This document shows positions 26,969-39,300 of a DNA stretch of 64,000 bases, piece by piece. Below the pieces are notes generated by a model. It ran no database searches, had not been told where the DNA came from, and saw only the letters and a list, made by a program, of their open reading frames with translations. Origin of the DNA: Pelodera strongyloides (Eukaryota; Nematoda; Chromadorea; Rhabditida; Rhabditidae); assembly GCA_036852015.1 (NCBI GenBank), contig JAANDG010000599.1, forward strand, positions 24,146 to 88,145, written 5' to 3'. Position 1 is the first letter of the stretch; every line of letters begins with the position of its first letter. Made by a program: the position numbers and the translations under genes.

Positions 26969-28716
26969 CTTTCAATCGAAGGTTTTTTAATCAAACTTTT
27001 CTTAATCGAATATTACGTTCACAGTGATATAATATTCTTGGGTAAATATATGTTACTTTCGGTAACCGAAAACGTACGAACTGTCAGGGACGCTCATTTA
27101 ACTATGTTAAAACAATTTGTAACAGAACTTCACGGCGTCAAGTGTCTCGCTACTCAATTTAATGCAAAAATAGAGATAGAACAACAAAAGTTCACTTCAT
27201 CTGAAATTTGGCGCCAAGTAGCGACTTTCACAGAAGTCCCAGTTCGAAGTATTTTCACATACCTGAACGAAAAATATAAATAGAAACAATTTAATTAACC
27301 TGCGAATATTCTAACTACGTATATCTAGATTCGTACAAATTTCAATAAGAAATCAATAATCGGTTAAAATTCCTCCTCAATGGTACTCCTTAACTGAAGT
27401 AGGTGGAGAATGCAAAGAGGTAAATTAACGCAATCGCAAACTTCTTTCCTGACCTGAAACTATATAAACGGCGGAAACGCAACAAAACATACATTTATCT
27501 CAGAAGGCGATAGAAAGAGTCGTCCTAATTGCAGGACGTCCAAATCTACACATATTCGTACACTTCGAGTTGTTGAAGGCGGTAACCAGGCTAACATATA
27601 TGGCTGAAGGACGTCCAAGGCTTACCAAGCGATGTGCACCAAAAGGATTGGCACATCTACCGCACACATTGTAACGCGGCGCGGCAGATGCGCCAGGAAT
27701 GCACCATGGTGAGGCAAAAATGCGTCACAAGTTAACTAAACAAAATAATGCTCGGCTGCTGCCGCATCCCCCGCTCATTCTAAATTGGGTGCCCCACCAT
27801 CGTTTACTGAAAAACAAGCAAGTTGCCGTTTAAATAAAAGACTTTGATTTGCTTAAGTCGTTATTGCACTCAGTCCAGAGAGCTTTTCCCTTAAACAAAC
27901 CAGGCCGCAACGTTTTAACGAATTTGTTCTGGTTGAAGACAAATGCACACGCGTTCATAAACTGCACGTAATCGAATTCGAGTTAAGAGAAGACATTAGC
28001 ATTTTGTATAGTAAGCGAAATACCATGATCCTAGGTATCTTTTCAAACTGTTGTTATTCGCTCCATGGATCAGCAGCATTACGAATGATCTTATTTAGCG
28101 GAGAAAACTTTTTTTTTATCTCTTCAAAATGTCTTCCAAATCAACCAATTGAATGAATTTATGTTGTGAAATGAAAAGGATCGTATTCCCGATGCTTTAG
28201 CCGTTAGTTTGAAGTACCATTTTGGTGTTTAAAGCAATCTACTGTATTGGGGGGGGGGGGGTGCCTTTTCTATTTGTTTGAAACACAGTGACCCCATATT
28301 TACTCAAGACCAGGTTTGTTGAACGCTATACATCAGCTGAACAACAAAAGTATCGAAGCATGCACCGCTTTTCTCAACATATTACCTGATGGTATATTCC
28401 GCTTGGCTTGTCTTGAAACGCAATGGTGATTCAACTCTCTGCTATTATCTGGTAAGATTCAGTTAATATGTAGTTCTCTGTTTAATTTATAGCTATTTGA
28501 TAATTAAATAGCTATTGAGTGTTAGGGGTGGTTTCGTTTTTCCCCTTCGTGTTTCTACTGGTAAATTGTAGGGAGAGCGGGAAACAGACTGTTGTGAGTG
28601 GGAGGGGCGAGAAGGGCAAAGAAAGAATACGGGAGACGGTGAGAATCGGGAAGGCCAGGGAATCTGAGTAGTGCATTCGCAAGGGGCGGGTATCTGGACA
28701 CTCATTTCTGTCCGGG
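26969..28716. other. intergenic stretch with an unexplained GC-rich block
   Basis: Mostly AT-rich. The block 27520-27720 is richer in G+C and has the palindrome GGACGTCC twice; its minus strand is open (NVCGRCANPFGAHRLV) but unassigned. A G13 run is at 28249-28261. Confidence 0.4.
28249..28261. repeat. G13 homopolymer
   Basis: Thirteen consecutive G. Similar runs occur at 6538-6547 (G10) and 41055-41065 (C11). Confidence 0.9.
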
Positions 28717-31700
28717 ATGCCCCAACGACTCGCCGCCTCGCTTCTGATCGCCTGCCTTGTCTTTGCAGTATACGGTAGGTGCGCCTTCGGTAAAGATGGC
28801 CTTGATTCAGAATCGTTTTCGATACACACACGTAGACTAATAAGCGCAGAATCTCGTACGTCAAGTAAAGGTCCACACAGTTTTGTTTGTTTCTAGTTAG
28901 TATCATAACTTGCCCGAACAGGTCATATAACCCCCGTTACCATTCGAAATTCATTTGCTATCCAGTCAGTATTCAATCATAGCTATCGTAAAAATATAAA
29001 ATGTATTATGGTTTATGTTGCTGATAAACACTTTTCTTGTAAATTCTCAGTGATATATGTAGACGCCTGTAACGACGCCTGCTTGTTAAAGGGTCAGGCC
29101 CATTTCAAATGACCCCTATTTTTGATGATTCCATCTGATTCTCCACGTCAAATATAGTAGGATACGATATTTTCCTAATTTTCAAGCGCAAAATTCACGC
29201 AGTATTCAGCAATTTACCCCTGCCAGTCATACCCAACTATTTACCGCATTTGTCACGCCCCTTCGCGCTAATTGGGCAATATGCTCTATTGGGCGTGGTA
29301 ATTGCGATATCGGCGAATCAGCGCGAATGGGCGTGCCAACTGCGATGGATAGCTGTGTATGACTGCTCACGTTAAATTGCTGAATAATGAGTGATTTTTG
29401 CGCTTGAAAATTAAAAAATTATTGCATCCTACTATCTTTGACATGGAGAATCAGATGGAATCATCAAAAATAGGGGTCATTTGAAATGGGCCTGACCCTT
29501 TAATTAGTCAATATGATATGTATGTTACTTTCGCGACGAAGAGGCAAAAGAAATGCGTTTTAAGCTCTAGTATTGTTAACAACCTAAGAAAAGCCCTTTA
29601 TTTTGAACATACTATTATATAATAACGTGAGATACTATTCTTCTGATCTATACTTCTGATCCTTTTGCTATGTTCTCCTTCTACAAATGATTTAATGTAT
29701 GCATCGAGCGACTTTTCGTAGTTGAATTTTTACCGCCCGCCACACCTTGGCGTATGAGAATCAGTGAATCATAAAGTGCATCTCTTTGTTCATTTGCATA
29801 ATTGAAAGTGCATTCACACATTGCTGATGCCATGGAATATATCAAAATTTGCTTTTCCTTTGTTTCACCTACTGTCAAAACCTGATGCAAACAGCCTACT
29901 GTTCGGAAAGGTGAAACCTGAGAGCGTAAGTTTAGTACGGCTTATTTTCGAGTGAACGTGCGTAGGCTGACCTTCCCGTGTATGCCAAAAAATCACTAAA
30001 TAAACCATGAATGCGTCACTCAATTATCTCTGCAATTGTTCTGTCCCTGCAAACGTGAGCTCTGTCGACAGTGCATAATTGCAGAGTCGAACGGCGCCAC
30101 TTCGTTCAATATTTAATGATTTGCTCCATTCGAGCTCTCTTAAAGATCAGTAGAAGAATCGCAAATAGAATGTATGCAATTATTGAGAATAGTAGGGTTT
30201 GTTTAAAGGCTTGTTTTTCTGAAACTTCCCGATGAAGCCGAGTGTATGCATGGTGTATAGTCCATCAAACTACTTCTACCGCTTTGTTTCTCACTCTAGA
30301 TATCTTCGAGGTGCTTGATTATTCGAGGTGCTAGATACCTCCAATGGTTCTCAGTTATTAATTCGCTGTTCAAGAAAAAAATAATTGCATGTAAGGTGCG
30401 TATACCATTTCACAGATAAAACAGCCAATAAACAAGGAAGTGCTGCGAAATGCACATATTTAAGCCATGTGCCAGTGAATTGCTATAGAGATGTGGCATC
30501 CGAATCACATACGGTGTATTTAATGCAATGGGGTAGCTCTGGGGCAAAACACTCTTACTACCTGACGTTTTAGGATTCCAAGTTAGTAGTCTCGGATCTC
30601 ATGTTTATGCCTGATGTTGTAGGTAAAGAAGACGAGGAACTGATTCCGGCATCTAACTACGGAAGCAATCCGTCACAACTCTTCCCGTATCTTCAGTGGA
30701 GGGATGAAGCTGTATGTTGTCTTTTTAAAACGCCCAAATTAGAACCGGCACTGCTGACTTACACTGATGTGTTACTTCATCCATCATGTGGTTCTGCGAA
30801 ATAAGACGACGGTATACATTACGTAAGGGCAAACGATTTGTATCCATTCACGTCATACATGTTGTTCATGTTATTACAGTATACGAAGAATTACAAGATA
30901 TTGCGTGCAATATGCCACTACAAACGATAGCTTTATACAAATTTGTGGGAGAACGTCGAAAGTGCAACACGCTACTTATTCTGGATTGCAAGAAACGTAA
31001 AGAGCATGTGTTGCGGCTTGTTGCGGCTCCAAAAGTATAAACTCGCTCGTGAAAGTTAATTTTTTTCCCATGGTTTAACTGTTTAACAGTGCTCGTTTTG
31101 CCTACCGACTGTGTTTGCCAATGGGCACAAGGTTACTGTGGGTTTGAAAACTGTCTAAACTGAATGGCCATTTTGTTGTGTAAAACACATTTAGTGGAGG
31201 TAGAAAACGTTCAAAGTTCACTTATTCCCATAGATTGCATTCAAGGGGCAGGGCACCTCATTGAACTTGAGCACCTTTCAAGCAGTGCCTTAATATAGGC
31301 GCCTGAAAGCGGGCAAGTGAAACTTGAAGAAAAAATAGATGGGCACTATCTCATCCAAGGAAGTTCTTTTATTCTCTCGTCGATTGTTACTCCTATGCAC
31401 TGAAGCAACATTTAAAACACAGGAACTAAGTAGTAGTTATTGGATAAACACGTAACCTCTGGGGACAACATAACTCTTTTCTTCGCTTTCATAGTTAGTT
31501 ATAACACACCTAGCACATCGATTGTTGGTCTGTAATTACAAAAGGGCACCCTAATTTCGTACAAGAAGGAAGAAATATTTAGTTGTTTTGGTATAATTAC
31601 CAAAAAGGAAATCTCGCTAATTGTAAGCCTCACATTCTTTCTAAAATTTGTCAAACCTTCGAATAACGAGATTGAACTTGTTTCTGAATACTCCTTTCTT

Positions 31701-32695
31701 AAGAAGTAAGAAACGATTATAGTTTGGTGGTGAGAGAAGCTAGCTGCTATAAAAATGTGCCTGAAACCGCCAATTTTCAAGAAGAGTAGACACTTACGTG
31801 TTCTTTTAAAATACTACGTTTTATTTACATAATGGGAGCGACTGATACCAGCAGATTATTTATATATCGACTTCTTTCTTAGTCCCTTACAGTTGTGAGC
31901 ATGCCAACATCTCGGACTATTAAGTAGATTGCAAATCAATAAGGTTTTTGATTATAATATTTATTGGTTCAACGAACTGAAAGGTTCGCATTCACAAGCA
32001 AGTTCTTCATATAACGTCAAGTAACTCGCAAAGCCAAAAGGGGTCAAAATATGTTAAGGCAGAAAAGACACCATATTAACAAGGGACCATGTGCGTATTG
32101 CAATATATATTACATATAAAATATTAAACAGTAACAAACATATTGAGAAATTAAGAATTAATTCAGAAAGTCAGAAAGAAGTATCCAGTTTTTTTTTCAG
32201 TTATTATATTCGATCCTTTTGTTTTCATTTAGAAAAAAACTTCTCCCAAACTCGAGGGCATGTGCTTATATAACAGCATTTTTGAGCTCTTCTCTATATG
32301 TGGTCATCAGTTGAATAGTCATCAGTTGGATAGTCATCAGTTGAAGAATCCATTGTCGTATTACTTAAAATGCTGCATTCAGGTTGCTCCATTGGACATT
32401 TATGGACGAGAATTGAACAAGCGATGGTCAACACAGGTTCGATATTTAAATGAGATCTCATTCGATATCTTTTGTACCTTTATTTTCAGTATCTTGTTGA
32501 ATTTAGTAACCACCATATTCATTCTAGCAGTTACTCTTACATTTAGTAGCGCTCGTGAATTGATCAGCGTACTAGGTACATCGAACCCAGCTCTGCATAA
32601 AGTGTTTCATGCGGTAGCAGCAATAATACATTATAACATTGCAGGTTCGATTCGGCAAACGCGGCAGCTGGGCTTCGCAAGTTCGATTCGGATAA
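28717..32695 (+). CDS. flp-19: FMRFamide-like neuropeptide precursor FLP-19
   Basis: Four exons (28717-28774, 30623-30711, 32383-32436, 32645-32695) splice in phase (1, 0, 0) to an 83-residue prepropeptide. The signal peptide MPQRLAASLLIACLVFAVYG is exon 1. Exon 3 ends ELNKR-WSTQ and exon 4 starts VRFGKR-GSWASQVRFG-stop, so processing at the Lys-Arg pairs and amidation at Gly give WSTQVRF-NH2 and GSWASQVRF-NH2. C. elegans FLP-19 encodes WANQVRF-NH2 and ASWASSVRF-NH2 in the same order, which makes the orthology clear. The junction between exons 3 and 4 cuts the first peptide between Gln and Val. The first intron (1.85 kb) carries a palindromic MITE. Acts as a secreted neuromodulator released from dense-core vesicles. 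Confidence 0.93.
29090..29499. mobile_element. palindromic MITE, TTAA-flanked (family A, copy 1)
   Basis: A 410-bp element folds end to end: it opens AGGGTCAGGCCCATTTCAAA and closes with the complement, with arms of nearly 200 bp. It is flanked by TTAA on both sides (29086-29089, 29500-29503), the target site duplication of piggyBac-type transposons. No coding capacity, so non-autonomous. It sits in intron 1 of flp-19. A diverged copy is at 44749-45148. Confidence 0.85.
31063..31182. repeat. dispersed repeat, copy 2
   Basis: Diverged copy of 25995-26106 in the same orientation, located in the second intron of flp-19. Confidence 0.75.
32303..32347 (+). repeat. 15-bp tandem repeat, three copies
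   Basis: GTCATCAGTTGAATA is repeated three times with one or two changes, 36 bp before exon 3 of flp-19. Confidence 0.85.
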
Positions 32696-35600
32696 ACGAG
32701 CAAACATAAGGTTAAAAAACATAGGAGATCGATGATTTATTCACAAGCTTTTGTCCAAGAAAGACCAACGGAACCTGCATGCAACCATTGTCCTTGTCTC
32801 ACAATTTTATATTTGCTTTTTTTTCGACTGTGCTCTAATCGTAATACTCCTGGCATTCAACGTTAAGTTAATATAGAAATGCACATCAATTAAGTTATGA
32901 AAATAGGAACGGTTATCAAAAAAAAGTATCCAGCTTCTCACCTCGAACCAATAATTAAGATCTCTCGTCTTTGTTTGTTAAGTACGTCTCATGCAAATAA
33001 AAAAGTGTTACTCTTTATTTTAATCCTGATTTCACAGAGTTTATTGCTCCGGATATTCTTCGCTCCATATTTTCCGTTGCTTAGATTACTGTTTTGAAAA
33101 TGGCCAACCAATACAGCGTCACCTCATATTCAACGAAGAAAAAAACTGTGCTGATAAATATTTTGTTAACCAAGTGTGCGTCAAATGTCATCGCAATCAC
33201 AACCAATAAAATTAGTGTTTTAAAGTACAAAAAGTGCTTTTCGAGTAGGGAAACTTCAAATATGGGCGAACTTGCGTCATTGCAGATCAAATTCTACATA
33301 TTTTGTAGGTGTTGCTCATGAGATTCGATAGTATGCAACCCTCCTGGGGCACAATTGCGCACTTTGCAAACGTATGTCGACGTGAAAACTGTTATTATCC
33401 AATATTGTCTGAAAATTGACGTTGGCTGGAGGAAGTTCTCGGAGACTATTAGAGGAGAGGGTAAACCGCTCATTAACTGATAGCACTGCGCGATCGTGTG
33501 CGTGTGTGTGTGCGCGTGTGTGTGTGTGTGCGTGTGTGTGTGTGAGTGTGAGTATGTATGTATGTCTGCGTGTGTGTCTGCGTGTGTGAATTGTGTTATA
33601 ATAATAATGCTAATTTATTATATCAAGTAAAAAACCATTCACATGCGGTTGAGTTGAGATCTGTGTGCGTTGAAGTGTATATGAGCTTTTGGCTTCAACT
33701 GTTAAAGGTGCAGCTAACAACATACCTAACCCCTGATTATGTATTTTGATGCCGGGGTTTCGTGCCGACGTACGTCTTTTTTAATGAATCTCCCACTAGA
33801 CTATACTTCTAATGAGGCGTGCGAGGCAAAAGTGTGTGCCTGGGAAACTGAGTATTGAGAATGGAAGCTAGCAATTATGTCAGAAGGCAATTTGTATTTT
33901 TGAAATTGTGACCACCAGCTACTGAGGGATTCGGAAAACTTATACGATGCAACTTGCTTAACATTATGGTTTATTGGAATGTATTCTAAAACCAATAATG
34001 TTGTATAAACTTGCTTCTTGTTTTCAGGTTCTGAAGAATTATTCAATGAGCGAGAAGAGCATATAGCTAATGAACTAGATATCCACCACTTATACTTGAG
34101 TCACAGGATGGTATTAGCGTGCTATGCTAATCCTTTCTGACAAGAGGAGGTTGAAGGACGATATGTAGTGATCATCGATTCTCAGATATTGCACCAATGA
34201 TAAAGCGCACCAATCCGGAGTTCCATGCCGGCGAAGAAGGTGCCATCACCATCATATGCGACAATTATGTGATGCTTAACAACTGAAAGCGAATCAGAGT
34301 GGTTGAATGCGTCATGCTTCCTTATTGACGTGTCTGGTTTCACCATCGTCTAATATGTTGTCTCACTAGTGGCTTCGAAAAATAAGCTAGCCCTGAATAT
34401 GAGCATCTGTGGACACGAAGAAGAAAAACGAGACCTGGCTTCGTGCCAATTAGCAATCTTCGTCGAAGCTCCCTTTTATACTACAACTCTGGAATATTGG
34501 GAGCATAGGGTCCAGACGCATTAATATTGCTATGCCCACACATACAGTTTTGTAGATAAAAGAAGTCTCGGCATACCTGTTAACTTTAATGGAACATTCA
34601 ACCTAATAGAAACATATACAAATTAGAGGTTAACTAATTAATTTTAGAAAACAGCTCCACTATTTAAAATAAAGCGACGATTGCTCAAGAAAGTTTTGTA
34701 TTTGCTGCTACCCAGTCGAACATTATATTCACCACACATAAGGGTGTTTCCCAGAGAGCGAGCGAACTATTAGTTTGATCCTTGCTTTCACCACAGGTTT
34801 TCCATGATGTTTCCGACAGTCGAATGGTCATTGAATGGATCAAAGTAAGAAGAGCTGCACGTTAACATTCGGGGCATTGCAGTTTCTCTGGACACTTCCG
34901 GCAAATAACTTTTTTTTTTGTTTTGAAGTTTACAGTGTGGCTACAGTGGAACTTGTTGTTCACTTTATGAAATTTCATTGCAACGTGAATTCACTCATTG
35001 CCAGTCGCTGCCTACGCATTTTGTCACAAGAACGCATGGATCCTCTCACAAATTTGTCCAATTTTTAGAAACGTCACCAAAATTCGCACTTTCACTCTAA
35101 ATAGCTTCGGTTTTCGCTCTTCCAATTAACACCCAATGTAATCTTACAATTAGGGCAAATTGAACTCTTTGAGTTCCTCGAGAGCAAGGGATTGAGTAAA
35201 AAACAATTACATTTTTTCCCAAAGCCTTCCACACTTTTCTGCTCTTGATCAATGGTAGTAAAGTACGCGCCAAACTTTGATACAGGCCTCACAATCAGTT
35301 CGAAGAATTTTCACGCATCTTAAAGAAAAATATAATATTTAAATAGAAAATTGACTAGATTGGGTGAAAATATTAGTAATATTGTTATTGAATTAATATT
35401 GTTATTGATATTAATATAAGGAGAATATTCTAATAAGAACTGAACGAACCTAAACCATCCATAGAAGGAGCTCTTTAAGAGAAGAAGATGGAGAAAAGGC
35501 TTCTGAGAAATTTTGAAAGGGTTTAAGATTTTTCAGAATGTTAATGTTAATCTCTCTGTTGGACATATAAACTAGTGTGGAGTTTCACACACTCTGCACT

Positions 35601-36374
35601 CTTCAAGCATGTAGAGTGTATGAATAATGATGCGAAATTGCTAGTTTACACATTTGTTTATTTACACTTTCTCAAAACTTTCAGAAATAAACCCGCTCCC
35701 CACCTCCCAACCGACATATTTTGTATCCTAAACTTGCAAGTAGATTGAATACGGGTTGAAATTTGTTGGGTCCCATAGCGGCCCCATTTCTACGGTACTA
35801 TATATAGAGTTTACTCATACACAGGTTGCAAAGAGGAAGCGCAGAGATAAAGAGGGATACACAGTACATACTGTAGTCTAACAATAAACGAAAGTTCAAA
35901 GGAGCGTTTGGAAGAAAAACAACTTGGCAAAAGCAGAAATCGTAGTTGAGCTAGCTCCAGATGATCAAGATGGAGGGGAAGCAGAGAGGTCGGAAGTGTT
36001 CTTGATACCCGAGAGCGGACTTTTTAAGAGAGATTCTCCACGACTTAACTGCTTCTTCGTCTCCAACCAACGGTTAGTTTATCAAAGAAAACGGTAGAAC
36101 TTCGCAGAAAAAACGTAGCTGTATTGTTGCTTTGTTTATTCACCCTAACAAAGTTCGAATTAAACTGTAGTCGATAACGAGGTTGCAGATTCCATGTATC
36201 AAACTACGTCCACTCAACCACGTGGTTTCCATGAAACTATTCGTACACCTGATCTCAGCGAGTTGTTTTATCACTCAAAAATACTCATAAAACCGAGGCA
36301 TTCCGGGTTTTTAACGGCCACCTTATCTCGCTTTTCCATAAGTTATTTTCCACTCACTGTGCAGCACAGAGAAC
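32696..36374. other. intergenic stretch with GT microsatellite
   Basis: Holds a (GT)n tract at 33496-33589. Short open pieces bounded by splice-like sites (for example 34028-34109, reading SEELFNEREEHIANELD, and 35884-36096) are too weak to call. The acid sphingomyelinase promoter should be near the right end; a TATATATA motif is at about 35799. Confidence 0.45.
33496..33589. repeat. (GT)n microsatellite
   Basis: About 95 bp of GT repeats interrupted by GC, GA and ATGT units. Confidence 0.95.
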
Positions 36375-39300
36375 ATGCGGCTCTATTCGGCAACATTACT
36401 TGTCATAGCAACAATTCTTGCTGCATCCGTTGCAAACCCTATTGCCAAATGTACGTTGTAAATTATGGGTTACCGTCTTTCTAGTAAAATAGTAAGTGCA
36501 CTGACAAATATTTCCAAAAATCACTCTTCTATGTTCCACTAGAAGGAAAGCTGAACTTAGTTTGATGCTTATTTTCAGTCGAAACGGCAGGACAACAATT
36601 GGACACGAAACAATGTGAGTCGTGCAGGTTCTTCGTACAATTGATGCAGGACGTATGGGGAGATAAAACTCTAGAGGATTGCATGGGAGATGTGAGTTAC
36701 ATTCATCACATTGCTAGGTACATACGGATACTGATAGAGGATATTATAACTCTATTGTCTTCCAGTTCATCGTCAATGTGTGCGAGCTCTTCAAAATTGA
36801 GGACAATTTTATCTGTAAAGGAATGGTTGGAGATTTCCAGGTAGTCAATTCTTTGTCAGTATTTTTATTACTTTAATCATTACTCTGTTTTTGTGTGCGG
36901 TGGACTTGACCAACAATAGATGTCCCATATTGCAGGATGAATTTCTTTGGGTTCTCGGTGAGATTATCGTCAATCCTGAGGAAGTCTGCGGTCTTCTTCT
37001 AAAAGATTGTGGACACATATTCAATCCACTCAATGGATCATGGGTAGTGCCCCTACCGGGCAATCAACCGCCCTATCAACCTCCCACCCCGCCTAAGGAT
37101 GTAAGTACTTTTGATTTTTATGTCTAACTTCTTCTTTGCCTTTCGTAGCGCTTTATCTTTGTTATGGTTAAGCTGCCGAGAAATGCTGTATTAAGATAAG
37201 ATGTCAACGCCCCGTGGGTTTGTTTTATTATTTTTATACAAACAGAAGAATATGATAGCAATTGATATTGATCAGTGGTATGGGAAATAAGCATTACAAA
37301 ATCGGGAATTTTAAGAGCGGTCAACCGAAGCTTCGCGTTCTCCACCTTACGGACGTACATTTGGACATGTATTATGTGCCCGGAACAGAGGCCAAATGCT
37401 CGGAGCCACAGTGCTGCAGGGTTCTGCCCAACCCGAATGTAAACAACATATTTATCAGTATCGTTTATTTGTTGACCTCATATTTCCGTGTATTATGTTG
37501 TGTAACACATACCATTCACTGTAGGATAAAGGGTGCCATGTTAACAGGATTGTGTAAAGTATTGTAAAGAGTGTTTTAAACTCGTGTCTGGTTTTCTAGA
37601 AAAGCACGCATTCTGTCTAAACGCACTATCGTAATCTAGTGTCAAAATGAGACATCAAACTTTTAACAATTAGTTTTGTTTAAGGAAGTGACAGCAGACG
37701 ATATTAAACAACCTGCTGGATATTGGGGAACAATTGGCAACTGTGATGCGCCATATCATCTATTCACGGATATGCTGCAACATTGCAAGGACACACATAA
37801 AGATGTGAGAATGAATATTGATTTGCCAACACATTGAAGGGTTTCTTCTACGAAGCATATTGTAAAGTGAACCATGTGAATTTGTAAATCTAAGTTGCAG
37901 TAAGTTCCAGCAGAGAAACTGCAAAGTTTTATGCGTATTTTGCAGTTGGACTACATATTGGTTTCCGGAGATCTGATGTCTCATGCGGATTGGGATTACA
38001 CGAGGCCTAGTCATCAAGCAATGGTATGTTTGTTCTTCGACAAACAGTATCTGATGTATCTGCCAAATAAAGCGAAAAACAGAATTCCCAAATACATTCA
38101 GCTTTTCTGTTGAGTAGCATTGTTTATCGTTATTGGGTTCTATTCTTTCAGGTGAAAAATATCTCGGACACTCTTCGTGAATACTTCCCCAATATCCCAT
38201 CATACTTTGCTATTGGAAACCACGAAGGAGTGCCAATTGACAAGTAGGCTTCTAAGAAAAGAATGATGACAGTTACGAGAAACTACTATTATTGCAAACT
38301 ACAATTTCGAACACTGTGGGAACTTCTTGGTCTGGATATTTCGCAAACAGATATCTTTAGTTTCGTAATCATTTAAAGAACAGTGCCTTGAAAACTGGAC
38401 ATCAAGAAGTTGCAAGAAGAAGAATCCAAATTCCTACCTTAGCTTTCAGTAGCGTATGCACTTCCTACCTAATCTGTCCGTTTTCTTACGAACGATTTTG
38501 TATTTTTGAAATGACATATTTTCAGTTTCGCTCCTCATTTCGTGCCAGATCGCTTTAAACAGGACTGGCTGTATGATACAATGGCCGACAGTTGGAAGGG
38601 TTGGGTTCCCCAGGATCAGGATCAGAATATGAGATAGTGAGTTGGGCTCCGATTCTTCTTCGTGAAAACTTGGATTTTAGTCCTTTTCCACTAGGGCAAG
38701 GACATTACAAACAATGAATAAACTTGTGTTATGTAAAATTGCAGTCGCGGAAGTTTCACTGTGAAACTGTTCCCCGGACTTCGCCTCATTTCGCTGAACA
38801 CACCACTTGGAGGAGATGCTGTCAACTTGTGAGTTACAACTTTCGAAGTTTAATTTTTCTCTTTCAATTACGACGTATAAGTTATTGTATCCAGAACCAT
38901 TGGATCAAGCAAATTTTTCAGCTACCTATACTTGAACCAGACAGATCCCGATGGCACAATGACTTGGTTTATCGATCAATTGTACGATGCGGAAAAAGCC
39001 GGTGATAAGGTCAGATACACATTTCCATGAATCCGACGGAGATTTCAACGGAAGATCAATATGTCCATGAACATTTGTTTCATGAACGTTATCTGCGAAC
39101 CTAGCCACATATTATGAGAGTGCTTGAACATTACAAGTGAGACTCGCCTAACTGACAATGATCTTTTCATAGCGGATTTTAAGGCATGCTTATGGATTTT
39201 ACCTTATTTTCCACAAATAAGATGTGCTGGCAAATATCACAATGTTTTCCCCCCTAGGATTCACACACAATGTTGTCCATTGCGCTGAAATGATTGGATC

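Noticed and set aside
28493..28906. 137-codon minus-strand frame
   Set aside because: Antisense shadow over exon 1 of flp-19 and its flanks.
32641..32665. tRNA B-box-like GGTTCGATTCGG
   Set aside because: It is the coding sequence for the VRFG repeat of flp-19; no box A or cloverleaf.
34028..34109. Short exon-like open stretch with splice-like borders
   Set aside because: Only 27 codons, no partner exon in phase and no family.
35884..36096. Open frame without ATG before the acid sphingomyelinase gene (AEIVVELAPDDQDGGEAER)
   Set aside because: Composition is suggestive, but both strands are open and no splice site links it to either neighbour.
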